A stretch of DNA of 28,316 nt, from contig WJJX01000105.1 of NCBI GenBank assembly GCA_014729445.1, positions 1 to 28,316 of the forward strand. Reading direction: 5' to 3'. The position numbers and the translations under genes are program-made. The notes beneath the pieces were generated by a model. It had not been told where the DNA came from and made no database searches. It was given only the letters and a program-made list of their open reading frames with translations. Origin of the DNA: Candidatus Moraniibacteriota bacterium. GTDB lineage: Bacteria; Patescibacteriota; Minisyncoccia; CAIUEV01; JAHKAQ01. Positions 7,743-15,657 of the stretch are shown one piece after another (within the stretch, counting starts at the first letter, position 1; the number at the start of each line of letters is the position of its first letter).

Positions 7743-9641
7743 ATGAGTAAAAATAAATGGAAAAATTATTCCGATTCAATCAAATTATTTTTTGCAGGGT
7801 CCATTCTAGCCTTGATTTTTGAAATTTATCAAAAAGCAATAAACTTATTTTTAGAAAATATTGTTAGTTTTTGTTTTAAGCATTTTAACATCTTATTTTG
7901 TACTTTTTTCTCTTTAATACTAATATTTTCAATCTATAAACTTACAGTTTTTTATTTAAATAATCTCGAAGCAAAAGTATTAAAAATAAATTTTTTAGAT
8001 AAAACATTGATTTTTATTTTAGGATTTATTATTCCTTTTCTTTATAAAAAACAATTTGAAATATTCAATTTGTTCTTAGAAAAAAATGATATTTACAACA
8101 TCTTTATAGGATCGATATTATATTTTTTAATAATTTTAATTTTAGTTAGATTGTATTCGTTATATAAATTAGAAGCTAACGCAAGAAAAAATAAAAGCAA
8201 CAACCATCCAATAAACGACGAACCTTTAAAAAATCTAAAAGACATTAAAAGTATTCAAAATTATAGCGATAAAAAAGTCTTAGAAGAATATGAAATAAAT
8301 ATTAAATTCTTAATTAAAAACATAAATTCAACGGATAATAAAACTTTAAATAATGGAAGTTTTGTTTACTGCATTGACGCCTCCTGGGGCCACGGAAAAA
8401 CAAGCTTCATAAACATCGTTAAAAATAAAATTTTCAATCAAAACAATAAAAAACCACGACAAAAAATACAAGAAATATTAGACTTCATAAAAAGAAAATA
8501 TCCCAAAGACATCATTTGGATCGACTACAATCCCTGGCATTTCAGTAGCCAATCCGAACTAATCGAAGACTTCTTCCAAACAATCGAAAACAAAATCAAC
8601 AAAAAATACGGCAGGGGACTAGGCGGCAATTTAAAAAAATATGTTGAACTGGTAACCCCGGTCATTGAATCCAACAACTCAACAAAAATTCTAAGCGGCA
8701 TCTTAAAATTTTTTTCAAGCAAAAAAGACCTTACTCAAATCAAAGAGGAAATAAAAGAAAGCTTAACTTCAATCAAAGAAAAAATAATAATAGTCCTAGA
8801 CGACATCGACCGACTAAAACCCAAAGACCTCTTCCTCATAATCAAACTCGTAAAACTAGTCAGCGATTTCCCCAACATCATCTTCATCCTCCCCATGGAT
8901 TATTCCAGAGTCTCCAAAATTATCAAAGCCGAATATAACGATCAATACGACAACTACCTCCAAAAAATAGTCAACCACCGAATCAAACTAAAACCCTACA
9001 CCTATGACGAATTTTTGGCGATGTTAAATTGGTTTATGAATAGAGATAATATGAATAAAGAGAAGAAGCCAGAAAAACAAAAAATTCCATTAGAAAACAT
9101 CAAAAAAGTTTTTGAATATTATATTTTAAAAGCAAAACAGCAGGTGATACAGAATGAATATAATGATAAATCAGTTTCAAGCAATAACGATGACAAGGAT
9201 AAGGTTGAGCAAATTAATTTCATTAAAAAATTTTTTAGAGAATTTCATGTAGCAATCTTTACAGAAGATAAAAGAAATAAAATTTATGATGATTCGATGA
9301 TAGAATCTTTAGAAAAAGATATCACATCAATATTAGACCAATTATATTATAATCATTTTAAATCGATGAGATGTTTTCAAAAAAATATAGTAAAAGTAAG
9401 TCGTGATGCTTATAGGAAATATCCCTCGACAAATAAGCGTCCATTACCAAAAGTAAAAGATGAAGAAGCTAAAATCAAAAACAAATTTGTCGAATACCTA
9501 ATAACTCCAAGAGACCTAAAACAACTAGCAACCAAATTAAAAGGTGTTAGTTCGAAAAACATCGTAAATCAGAAAGGAGAGCTAAAAGAAAAAGTTAAAG
9601 ATAGAATCGACGAATTAGTCGAAACTCAAACATTTTTCTAA
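7743..9641 (+). CDS. Membrane-anchored KAP family P-loop NTPase
   Basis: The 632-residue product begins with about four hydrophobic helices (residues roughly 10-145), typical of the membrane insertion seen in KAP NTPases. The NTPase domain has Walker A DASWGHGKTSF (about 210-222), the diagnostic KAP motif IDYNPWHFSSQSELIEDFF (about 260-280), and Walker B IIIVLDDIDRLKP (about 347-359). An arginine-finger-like TPRDLKQLATKL lies near the C-terminus. KAP proteins (named for Kidins220, ARMS and PifA) are membrane-linked ATPases; bacterial ones such as PifA are tied to phage exclusion, so a defence role is possible but not shown here. Codon choice shifts: the section from about 8390 to 9000 uses many C-ending codons, unlike the AT-rich flanks. 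It stands alone between the divergent efflux promoter and a palindrome. Operator-like repeats precede it. Confidence 0.88.
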   Translation: MSKNKWKNYSDSIKLFFAGSILALIFEIYQKAINLFLENIVSFCFKHFNILFCTFFSLILIFSIYKLTVFYLNNLEAKVLKINFLDKTLIFILGFIIPFLYKKQFEIFNLFLEKNDIYNIFIGSILYFLIILILVRLYSLYKLEANARKNKSNNHPINDEPLKNLKDIKSIQNYSDKKVLEEYEINIKFLIKNINSTDNKTLNNGSFVYCIDASWGHGKTSFINIVKNKIFNQNNKKPRQKIQEILDFIKRKYPKDIIWIDYNPWHFSSQSELIEDFFQTIENKINKKYGRGLGGNLKKYVELVTPVIESNNSTKILSGILKFFSSKKDLTQIKEEIKESLTSIKEKIIIVLDDIDRLKPKDLFLIIKLVKLVSDFPNIIFILPMDYSRVSKIIKAEYNDQYDNYLQKIVNHRIKLKPYTYDEFLAMLNWFMNRDNMNKEKKPEKQKIPLENIKKVFEYYILKAKQQVIQNEYNDKSVSSNNDDKDKVEQINFIKKFFREFHVAIFTEDKRNKIYDDSMIESLEKDITSILDQLYYNHFKSMRCFQKNIVKVSRDAYRKYPSTNKRPLPKVKDEEAKIKNKFVEYLITPRDLKQLATKLKGVSSKNIVNQKGELKEKVKDRIDELVETQTFF

Positions 9642-9689
9642 TCCTTAAAAAAACATAAAAATTTAAAGCTCAAAAAGCAGCCTTAAAAA

Positions 9690-9726
9690 GAACCCCCAAA
9701 CCCCCGCAGCGGGGGTTTGGGGGTTC
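9690..9726. repeat. Perfect 37-bp GC-rich palindrome (repeat family D)
   Basis: GAACCCCCAAACCCCCGC (9690-9707) is mirrored exactly across a central A at 9708 by its complement at 9709-9726. Related copies occur at 24853-24883, 27185-27212, 27661-27691 and 27777-27808. On the plus strand no T-run follows, so it is not a standard terminator of the KAP gene; on the minus strand a short T-run follows (CTTTTTAA). I read it as a REP-like mobile palindrome that may also stabilise mRNA ends. Confidence 0.75.
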
Positions 9727-9831
9727 AGGCCAAAGCTAAACCTGAATTTAAAAAATTTGCCAGATAGTCACATATTTAACCTTTTTTTTGTAATATGCTT
9801 TAATAAACTAAAATTAGCCTTAAAAAAACCA

Positions 9832-12639
9832 ATGAACAAAAAGAAAAAAATCCTTACCGCTATAGGCCTAATGGCCGCACTAGGCCTAATCTATTACCTC
9901 TTTGATAAATTCTTTGGCAAAACAGACGACTGGCAGTATGTTTATTCTCCAACCAGGGAGTTTTTAGCCAAAATGCCTTTTTATGTATATATAATTCTTG
10001 CTGTTTTCATCGTCATCGTCATCGTCGGCTGGCTGGTGATACCGATTATTTTGATTGTTAAAGGCAAAAAAATCGAAGAAAAAATGAGCCCTAAAAGGTG
10101 GGTAGGCATTTTTTATTTAACAGCCCCGATTTTATTGGCCGGTTGCTTGTTTTTAATGAACTACATAGGGCTAAATCAACTTATTAATAATTTTATAAAT
10201 ATTATTTTTCTGGGCTTTAGCTCTCAAGAAAAAACATATTCCGACTTGGACATAAGCGAGTACCTTAATTTTGCTCTAATATGCCTGTTTTTAATTTTAT
10301 TTATCTGGAGTCTCATTAAAATTTTCAAAAACAAAGTTTTTTTAGCGCTTATTTCGGCTCTGGCCTATTTGATCATCGGGGGCTTTTTAGCTTATGTTTA
10401 TATGAAAGAAAAAGAGCCTTCAGTTTCCAACTATCATTATAGCGGAGGAGGAGGGTATTCAGGTGGCGGTTATAGTGACGGACTTTCAGTTGCCTCTTCC
10501 GGCAGCGGTCTAAAAAGCAGCAGCTGGCTTCCTGAAATGGATTTTTCCAGAAGTTCGGTTTCAAACGAGGAAATGGGTTTTTCGGTCGGCGGCGCCAAAG
10601 ACGTTAACAATTTTCGAGAAAACATCAAAGAAAACAAGCTGCCTCTTCCGACCGACATCACCTATGAGGGTTTATTTTATGACTATTACTTTGACACCGG
10701 CAAAAAAGAAGATTGCCAAAAATTATTCTGCCCCTCTTACAGTTATGCGGTTTCTAACGATCCTTTGAACAATTATGAAGAATATTATCTATCTGTTGGC
10801 CTAAATTCGAACTTAAAAGAAGAAAATTTTCAAAGGAAAAAACTCAATTTGGTCATTGTGCTAGACATTTCAGGCTCGATGTCTTCTCCTTTTAGTCAAT
10901 ATTATTACGATAGATTCGGCAACAAAAATGAATTAGAGCCGGCAAACGAGGAGGATTCAAAAAAATCCAAGATACAGATTGCCAACGAAGCGGTAGTTGA
11001 CTTATTGGGCCATCTAAACGAGGATGATCGTTTTGGAATGGTTTTGTTTGACGATGGCGCTTATTTGGCAAAACCTTTAAACAAAGTGGGAAAAACCGAT
11101 ATGGAAGCAATCAAGAATCATATTCTAGAGATTGATCCCAGGGGAGGAACCAACATGGAAGCCGGTTTCAAACAAGGAACAAAATCCTTTGAGGAATTTT
11201 TAGAGGTTGATCAGGATGAATATGAAAATCGGATTATTTTTCTAACCGACGCCATGCCAAACATTGGAGCTATCAATGAAGATAGTCTGCTTGGCATGAC
11301 TCAGGAAAATGCCGAAAATAAGTTATACACCACCTTCATCGGAATTGGAATCGATTTTAATACCGAATTAATCGAAGAAATCACCAAGGTCCGCGGCGCC
11401 AACTATTATTCCGTCCATTCCGCCGAGCAGTTTAAAACCCGAATGGATGACGAGTTTGAACTAATGGTCACTCCTTTAGTTTTTAATTTGGAGTTAAAAC
11501 TTAAAGCTGACGGCTATCAAATAGATAAGGTTTACGGATCGCCTGAAGCGGACGAAGCCACCGGTCAAATAATGAAGGTCAACACTTTGTTTCCTTCAAG
11601 AACGGTTGAGGGGGAGACCAGAGGCGGGTTGGTTTTGCTTAAGTTAAAAAAGCAGTCCGAAAATGCCAGTTTAAAACTAATCGCAAGTTACGAAGACCGA
11701 AGCGGTAATCAGGATTCCGATCAAAAAAGCATCAACTTTCCGGCTGAAAAGGAAAATTACTATGAAAATTCCGGAATTAGAAAAGGAATTCTTTTAGCCA
11801 GATACGCCAACTTGATTAAAAAATGGATCATCGATCAAAGAGCCTTGGAAAGTCAAAACCAGGAAGTCAAAATGTGTTACCCCAACGCCGGAGCCGATCC
11901 TTTATCTTACCTGGAAAAAGGAATCCCCATTCCCCAGGAAATTCCCTGCGAGCAGCTTCTAAATAAATGGGAGCGCCAATCGATCAGCCTTAAAATCGAC
12001 CCCGAATACAAATCAATTTTTATGAATTTTAAAACCTATTTCCAAAAAGAGACGCAGGCCATCGGAGATGAAAACCTAAAGCAGGAAATAGAAATTCTGG
12101 ATCAATTGATTAAGACCGAACAGAAAGCGCAAACCTCCCTCTATCCACCCCTGAAAAACGCCGACCAAAGAATCACCAAAAAACCCTTTGGCATTTTCGT
12201 CACCCCCCAAAATTCACCGATTGAAAAAGAGCGATTTAGCGGTTATCACACCGGAGTTGACTTTGAAATCCTAAGCGGCGAAGAAGATCAAACCGTAAAG
12301 GTGTTTTCGATTTGCGAAGGAAAAATAATTCACAAAGACAGGGTCAATGGTTACGGAGGAGTTATTGTTCAATCCTGCACCTTTGATCAGGAAAAAATTT
12401 CGGTTCTTTACGGCCATCTCGATCTAAAGCAGATTCCGGTTCAAAAAAATAGCCAAATAAATAAAGGCCAGCCGATCGCGGTGCTTGGGCAAGGCTACTC
12501 CACCGAAACCGACGGCGAAAGAAAACACCTTCACCTTGGCCTAATCAAAGGCGGAAAAATCGACTTCAAAGGTTACGTCAGCCAAGAATCGATGCTTGAC
12601 GGCTGGCTGGATTATGAAAGGGTTCAAAAAGGGGAGTAA
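9832..12639 (+). CDS. Membrane protein with von Willebrand A domain and C-terminal M23 (LytM) peptidase domain
   Basis: I start at the ATG at 9832 (935 aa), where the basic MNKKKKILTAIG leads into TM1; the upstream ATG at 9757 adds an atypical 25 residues. There are about five membrane helices in the first 190 residues, then a Gly/Ser linker (SGGGGYSGGGYSDG, about 203-216). The VWA domain spans about 335-535 with an intact MIDAS: DISGS (D345), TNMEAG, and LTDAMPN. The last 135 residues are an M23 metallopeptidase with both zinc motifs complete: HTGVD (H806, D810) and HLH (H899, H901). M23 enzymes cut peptidoglycan peptide cross-links or glycine bonds; VWA domains bind protein partners through a metal. 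I infer an envelope-located, partner-controlled wall hydrolase, assuming both domains face outward. An SPFH gene with its own promoter follows. Confidence 0.87.
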   Translation: MNKKKKILTAIGLMAALGLIYYLFDKFFGKTDDWQYVYSPTREFLAKMPFYVYIILAVFIVIVIVGWLVIPIILIVKGKKIEEKMSPKRWVGIFYLTAPILLAGCLFLMNYIGLNQLINNFINIIFLGFSSQEKTYSDLDISEYLNFALICLFLILFIWSLIKIFKNKVFLALISALAYLIIGGFLAYVYMKEKEPSVSNYHYSGGGGYSGGGYSDGLSVASSGSGLKSSSWLPEMDFSRSSVSNEEMGFSVGGAKDVNNFRENIKENKLPLPTDITYEGLFYDYYFDTGKKEDCQKLFCPSYSYAVSNDPLNNYEEYYLSVGLNSNLKEENFQRKKLNLVIVLDISGSMSSPFSQYYYDRFGNKNELEPANEEDSKKSKIQIANEAVVDLLGHLNEDDRFGMVLFDDGAYLAKPLNKVGKTDMEAIKNHILEIDPRGGTNMEAGFKQGTKSFEEFLEVDQDEYENRIIFLTDAMPNIGAINEDSLLGMTQENAENKLYTTFIGIGIDFNTELIEEITKVRGANYYSVHSAEQFKTRMDDEFELMVTPLVFNLELKLKADGYQIDKVYGSPEADEATGQIMKVNTLFPSRTVEGETRGGLVLLKLKKQSENASLKLIASYEDRSGNQDSDQKSINFPAEKENYYENSGIRKGILLARYANLIKKWIIDQRALESQNQEVKMCYPNAGADPLSYLEKGIPIPQEIPCEQLLNKWERQSISLKIDPEYKSIFMNFKTYFQKETQAIGDENLKQEIEILDQLIKTEQKAQTSLYPPLKNADQRITKKPFGIFVTPQNSPIEKERFSGYHTGVDFEILSGEEDQTVKVFSICEGKIIHKDRVNGYGGVIVQSCTFDQEKISVLYGHLDLKQIPVQKNSQINKGQPIAVLGQGYSTETDGERKHLHLGLIKGGKIDFKGYVSQESMLDGWLDYERVQKGE

Positions 12640-12643
12640 AAAT

Positions 12644-12671
12644 TTGACACAGGCCCTTCCAAAGCTATAAT
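12644..12671 (+). promoter_or_regulatory. Consensus promoter of the SPFH gene
   Basis: TTGACA (12644-12649) and TATAAT (12666-12671) are both perfect consensus boxes with a 16-base spacer. The start should be near 12678, giving a leader of only about 20 bases before the ATG at 12699, with no Shine-Dalgarno sequence. It lies just after the stop of the VWA-M23 gene, so the SPFH gene is transcribed independently of it. Confidence 0.85.
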
Positions 12672-12698
12672 GCATAGCTAAATCCTAAATTAAAACCA

Positions 12699-13844
12699 AT
12701 GTCTCGATACAATCAAGCGGTCCAAAAAGAGTTCGTCGCTTCCTCCCTAAACGAAAAAGACATCGCCCGGGAAGTGAATTTTTTTGAACCTTTCTTTTAT
12801 TTTTTAGGCAACATTTTCGATTTTGTAGCGTCGCTTATAGTGATTTTTATTCTGGCCTATACTTTTGTTTTGGTTGTTAGGCTCATTTTTGCCGCCAAAA
12901 AATCCGGAACCAAAGAGGCTAACGAGATTGTCGAAAAGGAATATCGAAGAATTTCCGGATTATTAGGGACCATTTTTCGAAAAGGCAAAAATATTTTTGG
13001 CGATTTATTCAAATTCGTCTGGCGTAAAAAGCATTATGCTTTGGCGGTTTTAATTTTGCTTTTTTTGTGGAAGGTTAATGTGGTGGAATTGATTAAGGTT
13101 TCACCCGGCCAGAAAGCGGTCGATATCGAATCGCAAAAAATTCTAAATCCGGGCATTCATTTAACAAGTCCGTTATTTTCCGAATACATTTTGGCCCATG
13201 TCGCCGATTATCAATTCTCTATCCCCGAAATCACCGCCGAGTCAAAATATCCGGAGCTGCAGGATGTGATCTTAAACGTCAATGTCACTTTTCATATCAA
13301 AGATGAAGAATTGATTGAATTTTTCAGACAGCAAGGCCCGCAAATGAGCATTTGGAACACTTCCGATCAAATAGTCTCTCCAAGAGTTATCGAGCAGATC
13401 AAAAAAGTGGTCAGAGAATACTCGTTTAAGGAAGTTCACTTAAATCAAGAAGAAATCAAGCAAAAGTCGGTTGAAGAAATCCAAAAAGCGATCGAACCTT
13501 TAGGGCTCGAATTGGACGAACTAAACATCGTAAACATTAGAATTTCGCAAAAATTCATTGACGTATTCGGCGAAACCGAAATCCTTGAGGAAAAAAGAAT
13601 CCTGGAAACCGCGGAGCTGGAGCAGGAAAAAATTAGAACCGAAAAGGAAATCGAGGCCGCCGAAAGGGAAAAGCAAAAAAGAATCATTGAAGCCGAAGGA
13701 ATCGCCGAAGCCAACCGAATTATCAGCTCTCAAAATATAAGCCCCGAAATGCTTGAATTAAAACGCATCGAAAACAAAGCCAAGCAAATCGAAAAATGGA
13801 ACGGCCAGGCGCCTCAAAACGTGGGCGGAGATTTTGGGCTGTAA
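12699..13844 (+). CDS. SPFH/prohibitin (Band 7) family membrane protein
   Basis: The 381-residue protein has an N-terminal membrane helix (about 33-64), a basic segment, a second hydrophobic helix (about 110-126) and then an SPFH domain beginning VSPGQKAVDIESQKILNPGI. The domain shows the usual VILNVNVTFHI and VNIRISQKF strands. A Glu/Lys-rich coiled coil (about 283-355) with AEGIAEANRII matches the prohibitin/flotillin C-terminus. Such proteins assemble into large rings or cages on membranes and often guard or cluster membrane proteases. The extra N-terminal helix and linker of about 60 residues are longer than in simple prohibitins. Its neighbour upstream is a membrane M23 peptidase and downstream is another membrane protein, so a scaffold for the envelope enzyme is a reasonable inference. 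Expression is from the consensus promoter at 12644. Confidence 0.88.
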   Translation: MSRYNQAVQKEFVASSLNEKDIAREVNFFEPFFYFLGNIFDFVASLIVIFILAYTFVLVVRLIFAAKKSGTKEANEIVEKEYRRISGLLGTIFRKGKNIFGDLFKFVWRKKHYALAVLILLFLWKVNVVELIKVSPGQKAVDIESQKILNPGIHLTSPLFSEYILAHVADYQFSIPEITAESKYPELQDVILNVNVTFHIKDEELIEFFRQQGPQMSIWNTSDQIVSPRVIEQIKKVVREYSFKEVHLNQEEIKQKSVEEIQKAIEPLGLELDELNIVNIRISQKFIDVFGETEILEEKRILETAELEQEKIRTEKEIEAAEREKQKRIIEAEGIAEANRIISSQNISPEMLELKRIENKAKQIEKWNGQAPQNVGGDFGL

Positions 13845-13915
13845 AACCTTTCCCGATCATTCAATTTGATTTATAATAAAAATACAAAAATTCTAATTTT
13901 TTATCGATTATTATA

Positions 13916-15601
13916 ATGTCGGTTGTTGAGAGATTAAAAGAAGGTTTTAAGAACCGAAGATTAACTTTAGACGAAAAAGCTCGGGCCGCCCAAAGCCGGA
14001 TTATTGAATTTTTCCAAGAAAATAAAAAAGCTTCCTATTTTGAAACCAAAAACAAGTTAGATAATAAAAATGAAGGTTATCTTGGAGGACAATTAGATGT
14101 TATCGCTACGTATGCAAGAGAAAAGCAGAAAGATCTATTGGAGAGAACCAAAAGCCACCGCCCCAGCCGTTTCGACCGAGCCCGAAGAATCAAAAGCGGC
14201 TTTTTAACCTGGAAAGGCTACGCAAATAATGAAATTCTAAAATTAAAGCAAAAACTAAAGGAAGTAACAGCCCAAAATCAGGATAATGATAATCCAGAAA
14301 TTCAAAAACAGATTACCGGAATCGAAAAAATGATCAACAGCTATCAAGAAGCCTTAGAGGATGAAGTTTTTAAAAATAAAGAAATAAAAGAAATGAAAAT
14401 CGATTTAAGGTATAATCTAACTGAAAGAAAGGTTCAATACGACGCCTTAAAAACCGCCAATGCTCTCCCAGAATCTGCAAGACGATTCGAAAACCTAAAT
14501 GAATTTACCCCCTTTAATCCAGATAAAACCGAAAAAATAACCGAAGATCAGATTGCAGAAAAGGCCAAAGAAATCGCCAATTTTATCTTGATTAAAAAAA
14601 ACTTTCGACTTGATGAGGCTTTTGGTAAAAAAGAATTTGAAGAACTTAGGAAAGACCCAGCCGTCCAAGAAGAATACCAAACGCTAAAAGAGTATTACAA
14701 AAAATCGATCAAGGCGGCGCTGACTTTAAGAGAGATTTCCTTATTCGAAGATGAATCGATTAAGCCTAAAAAGCTCGAGTTCTTAAAAGAATTAATGGCC
14801 GCCAACCACATCAAGAAAAACAACATCAGCCCCGAATTTGTCGACCAAATCTTTAAAAATCCTAAAGCCTTTTTCAATGAAAATTTACTAAACATTAAAG
14901 ACCAGCAATTACAACAAGGCAACGTCTTTGCCAACAACAGAAGCCCCAGAGCTTCTGCCTTTCTAGGAAGACATCCGCTGGTCAAAGTGGCGGCTTCGTT
15001 GGTTATGTTTGGTGCTGCCGTAATAAGCTATAAACCCGGAGAGACTTTCGGCGATGGAGAAGAAGCGCGCAAGATTATGATAACTCAAAAAGTAAGCAGT
15101 GAAGAAATACCAGATTTCCCTTCGCCGGGAAATGAAAAAATCCGGACAAAAGATAATAATTATGCCAAAGAAAAAGAAGTGCAAGAAGATAAAGCAAGGT
15201 CTCAAGAAGAAAAGAAAAAAACTACAAGACAAGAAGTTTTTGACGACTTAAAAAAGCATAAGGTTTACGAAGACCTGGCCGACAACCCCGCCGCCATCCG
15301 CTGGCTCATTAAACAATACAAAGAAGGCTTTACAATAATCAACAAATTCTTCTCCCAAGGCAAAAATCACACCCTGATTCTTCAAAAAAATGACCAATCT
15401 AAAGATATGATTGCTTATTTGATCGGGCGAGGAGATAGTAGTAAAGGCAACCAGACTGAATCCGGTGACCTCCAGAGTGCTGGCGCGCCTGATGATGAAA
15501 GATCGAATAATTTTATTTCTTCGGAAAAGCTTGCACCGACTACATTTAAAGAAAACGAAGGAGGCCCGAGTGAACTGACCGGAGGTGTTGATAATCCATA
15601 G
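13916..15601 (+). CDS. Unrecognised charged, helical protein with one central membrane segment
   Basis: I do not recognise the family. The 561-residue product begins with about 345 residues of strongly charged helical sequence (Lys/Glu/Gln-rich; for example LKQKLKEVTAQNQDNDNPE). One hydrophobic stretch follows at about 355-372 (VKVAASLVMFGAAVISY). The tail is very polar and probably disordered, apart from a compact patch near 440-490 (EDLADNPAAIRWLIKQYKEG). The last 60 residues are rich in Ser, Gly and Asn. With no signal peptide, the long N-terminal half is probably cytoplasmic and the tail outside. It follows the SPFH gene in the same direction with a 71-base spacer that includes a TATAAT at 13872-13877 but no clear -35 box. 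The asparagine synthase gene follows 56 bases later. A partner of the SPFH protein is possible, but only by position. Confidence 0.75.
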   Translation: MSVVERLKEGFKNRRLTLDEKARAAQSRIIEFFQENKKASYFETKNKLDNKNEGYLGGQLDVIATYAREKQKDLLERTKSHRPSRFDRARRIKSGFLTWKGYANNEILKLKQKLKEVTAQNQDNDNPEIQKQITGIEKMINSYQEALEDEVFKNKEIKEMKIDLRYNLTERKVQYDALKTANALPESARRFENLNEFTPFNPDKTEKITEDQIAEKAKEIANFILIKKNFRLDEAFGKKEFEELRKDPAVQEEYQTLKEYYKKSIKAALTLREISLFEDESIKPKKLEFLKELMAANHIKKNNISPEFVDQIFKNPKAFFNENLLNIKDQQLQQGNVFANNRSPRASAFLGRHPLVKVAASLVMFGAAVISYKPGETFGDGEEARKIMITQKVSSEEIPDFPSPGNEKIRTKDNNYAKEKEVQEDKARSQEEKKKTTRQEVFDDLKKHKVYEDLADNPAAIRWLIKQYKEGFTIINKFFSQGKNHTLILQKNDQSKDMIAYLIGRGDSSKGNQTESGDLQSAGAPDDERSNNFISSEKLAPTTFKENEGGPSELTGGVDNP

Positions 15602-15657
15602 AATTTTTAGGATCGAACGAAGAATAGCAACGAAAAAAGACAAACCTAATTAAATCA

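Noticed and set aside
9642..9831. Standard intrinsic terminator after the KAP gene
   Set aside because: The hairpin at 9690-9726 is strong but no T-run follows on the plus strand; it is better described as a dispersed palindrome.
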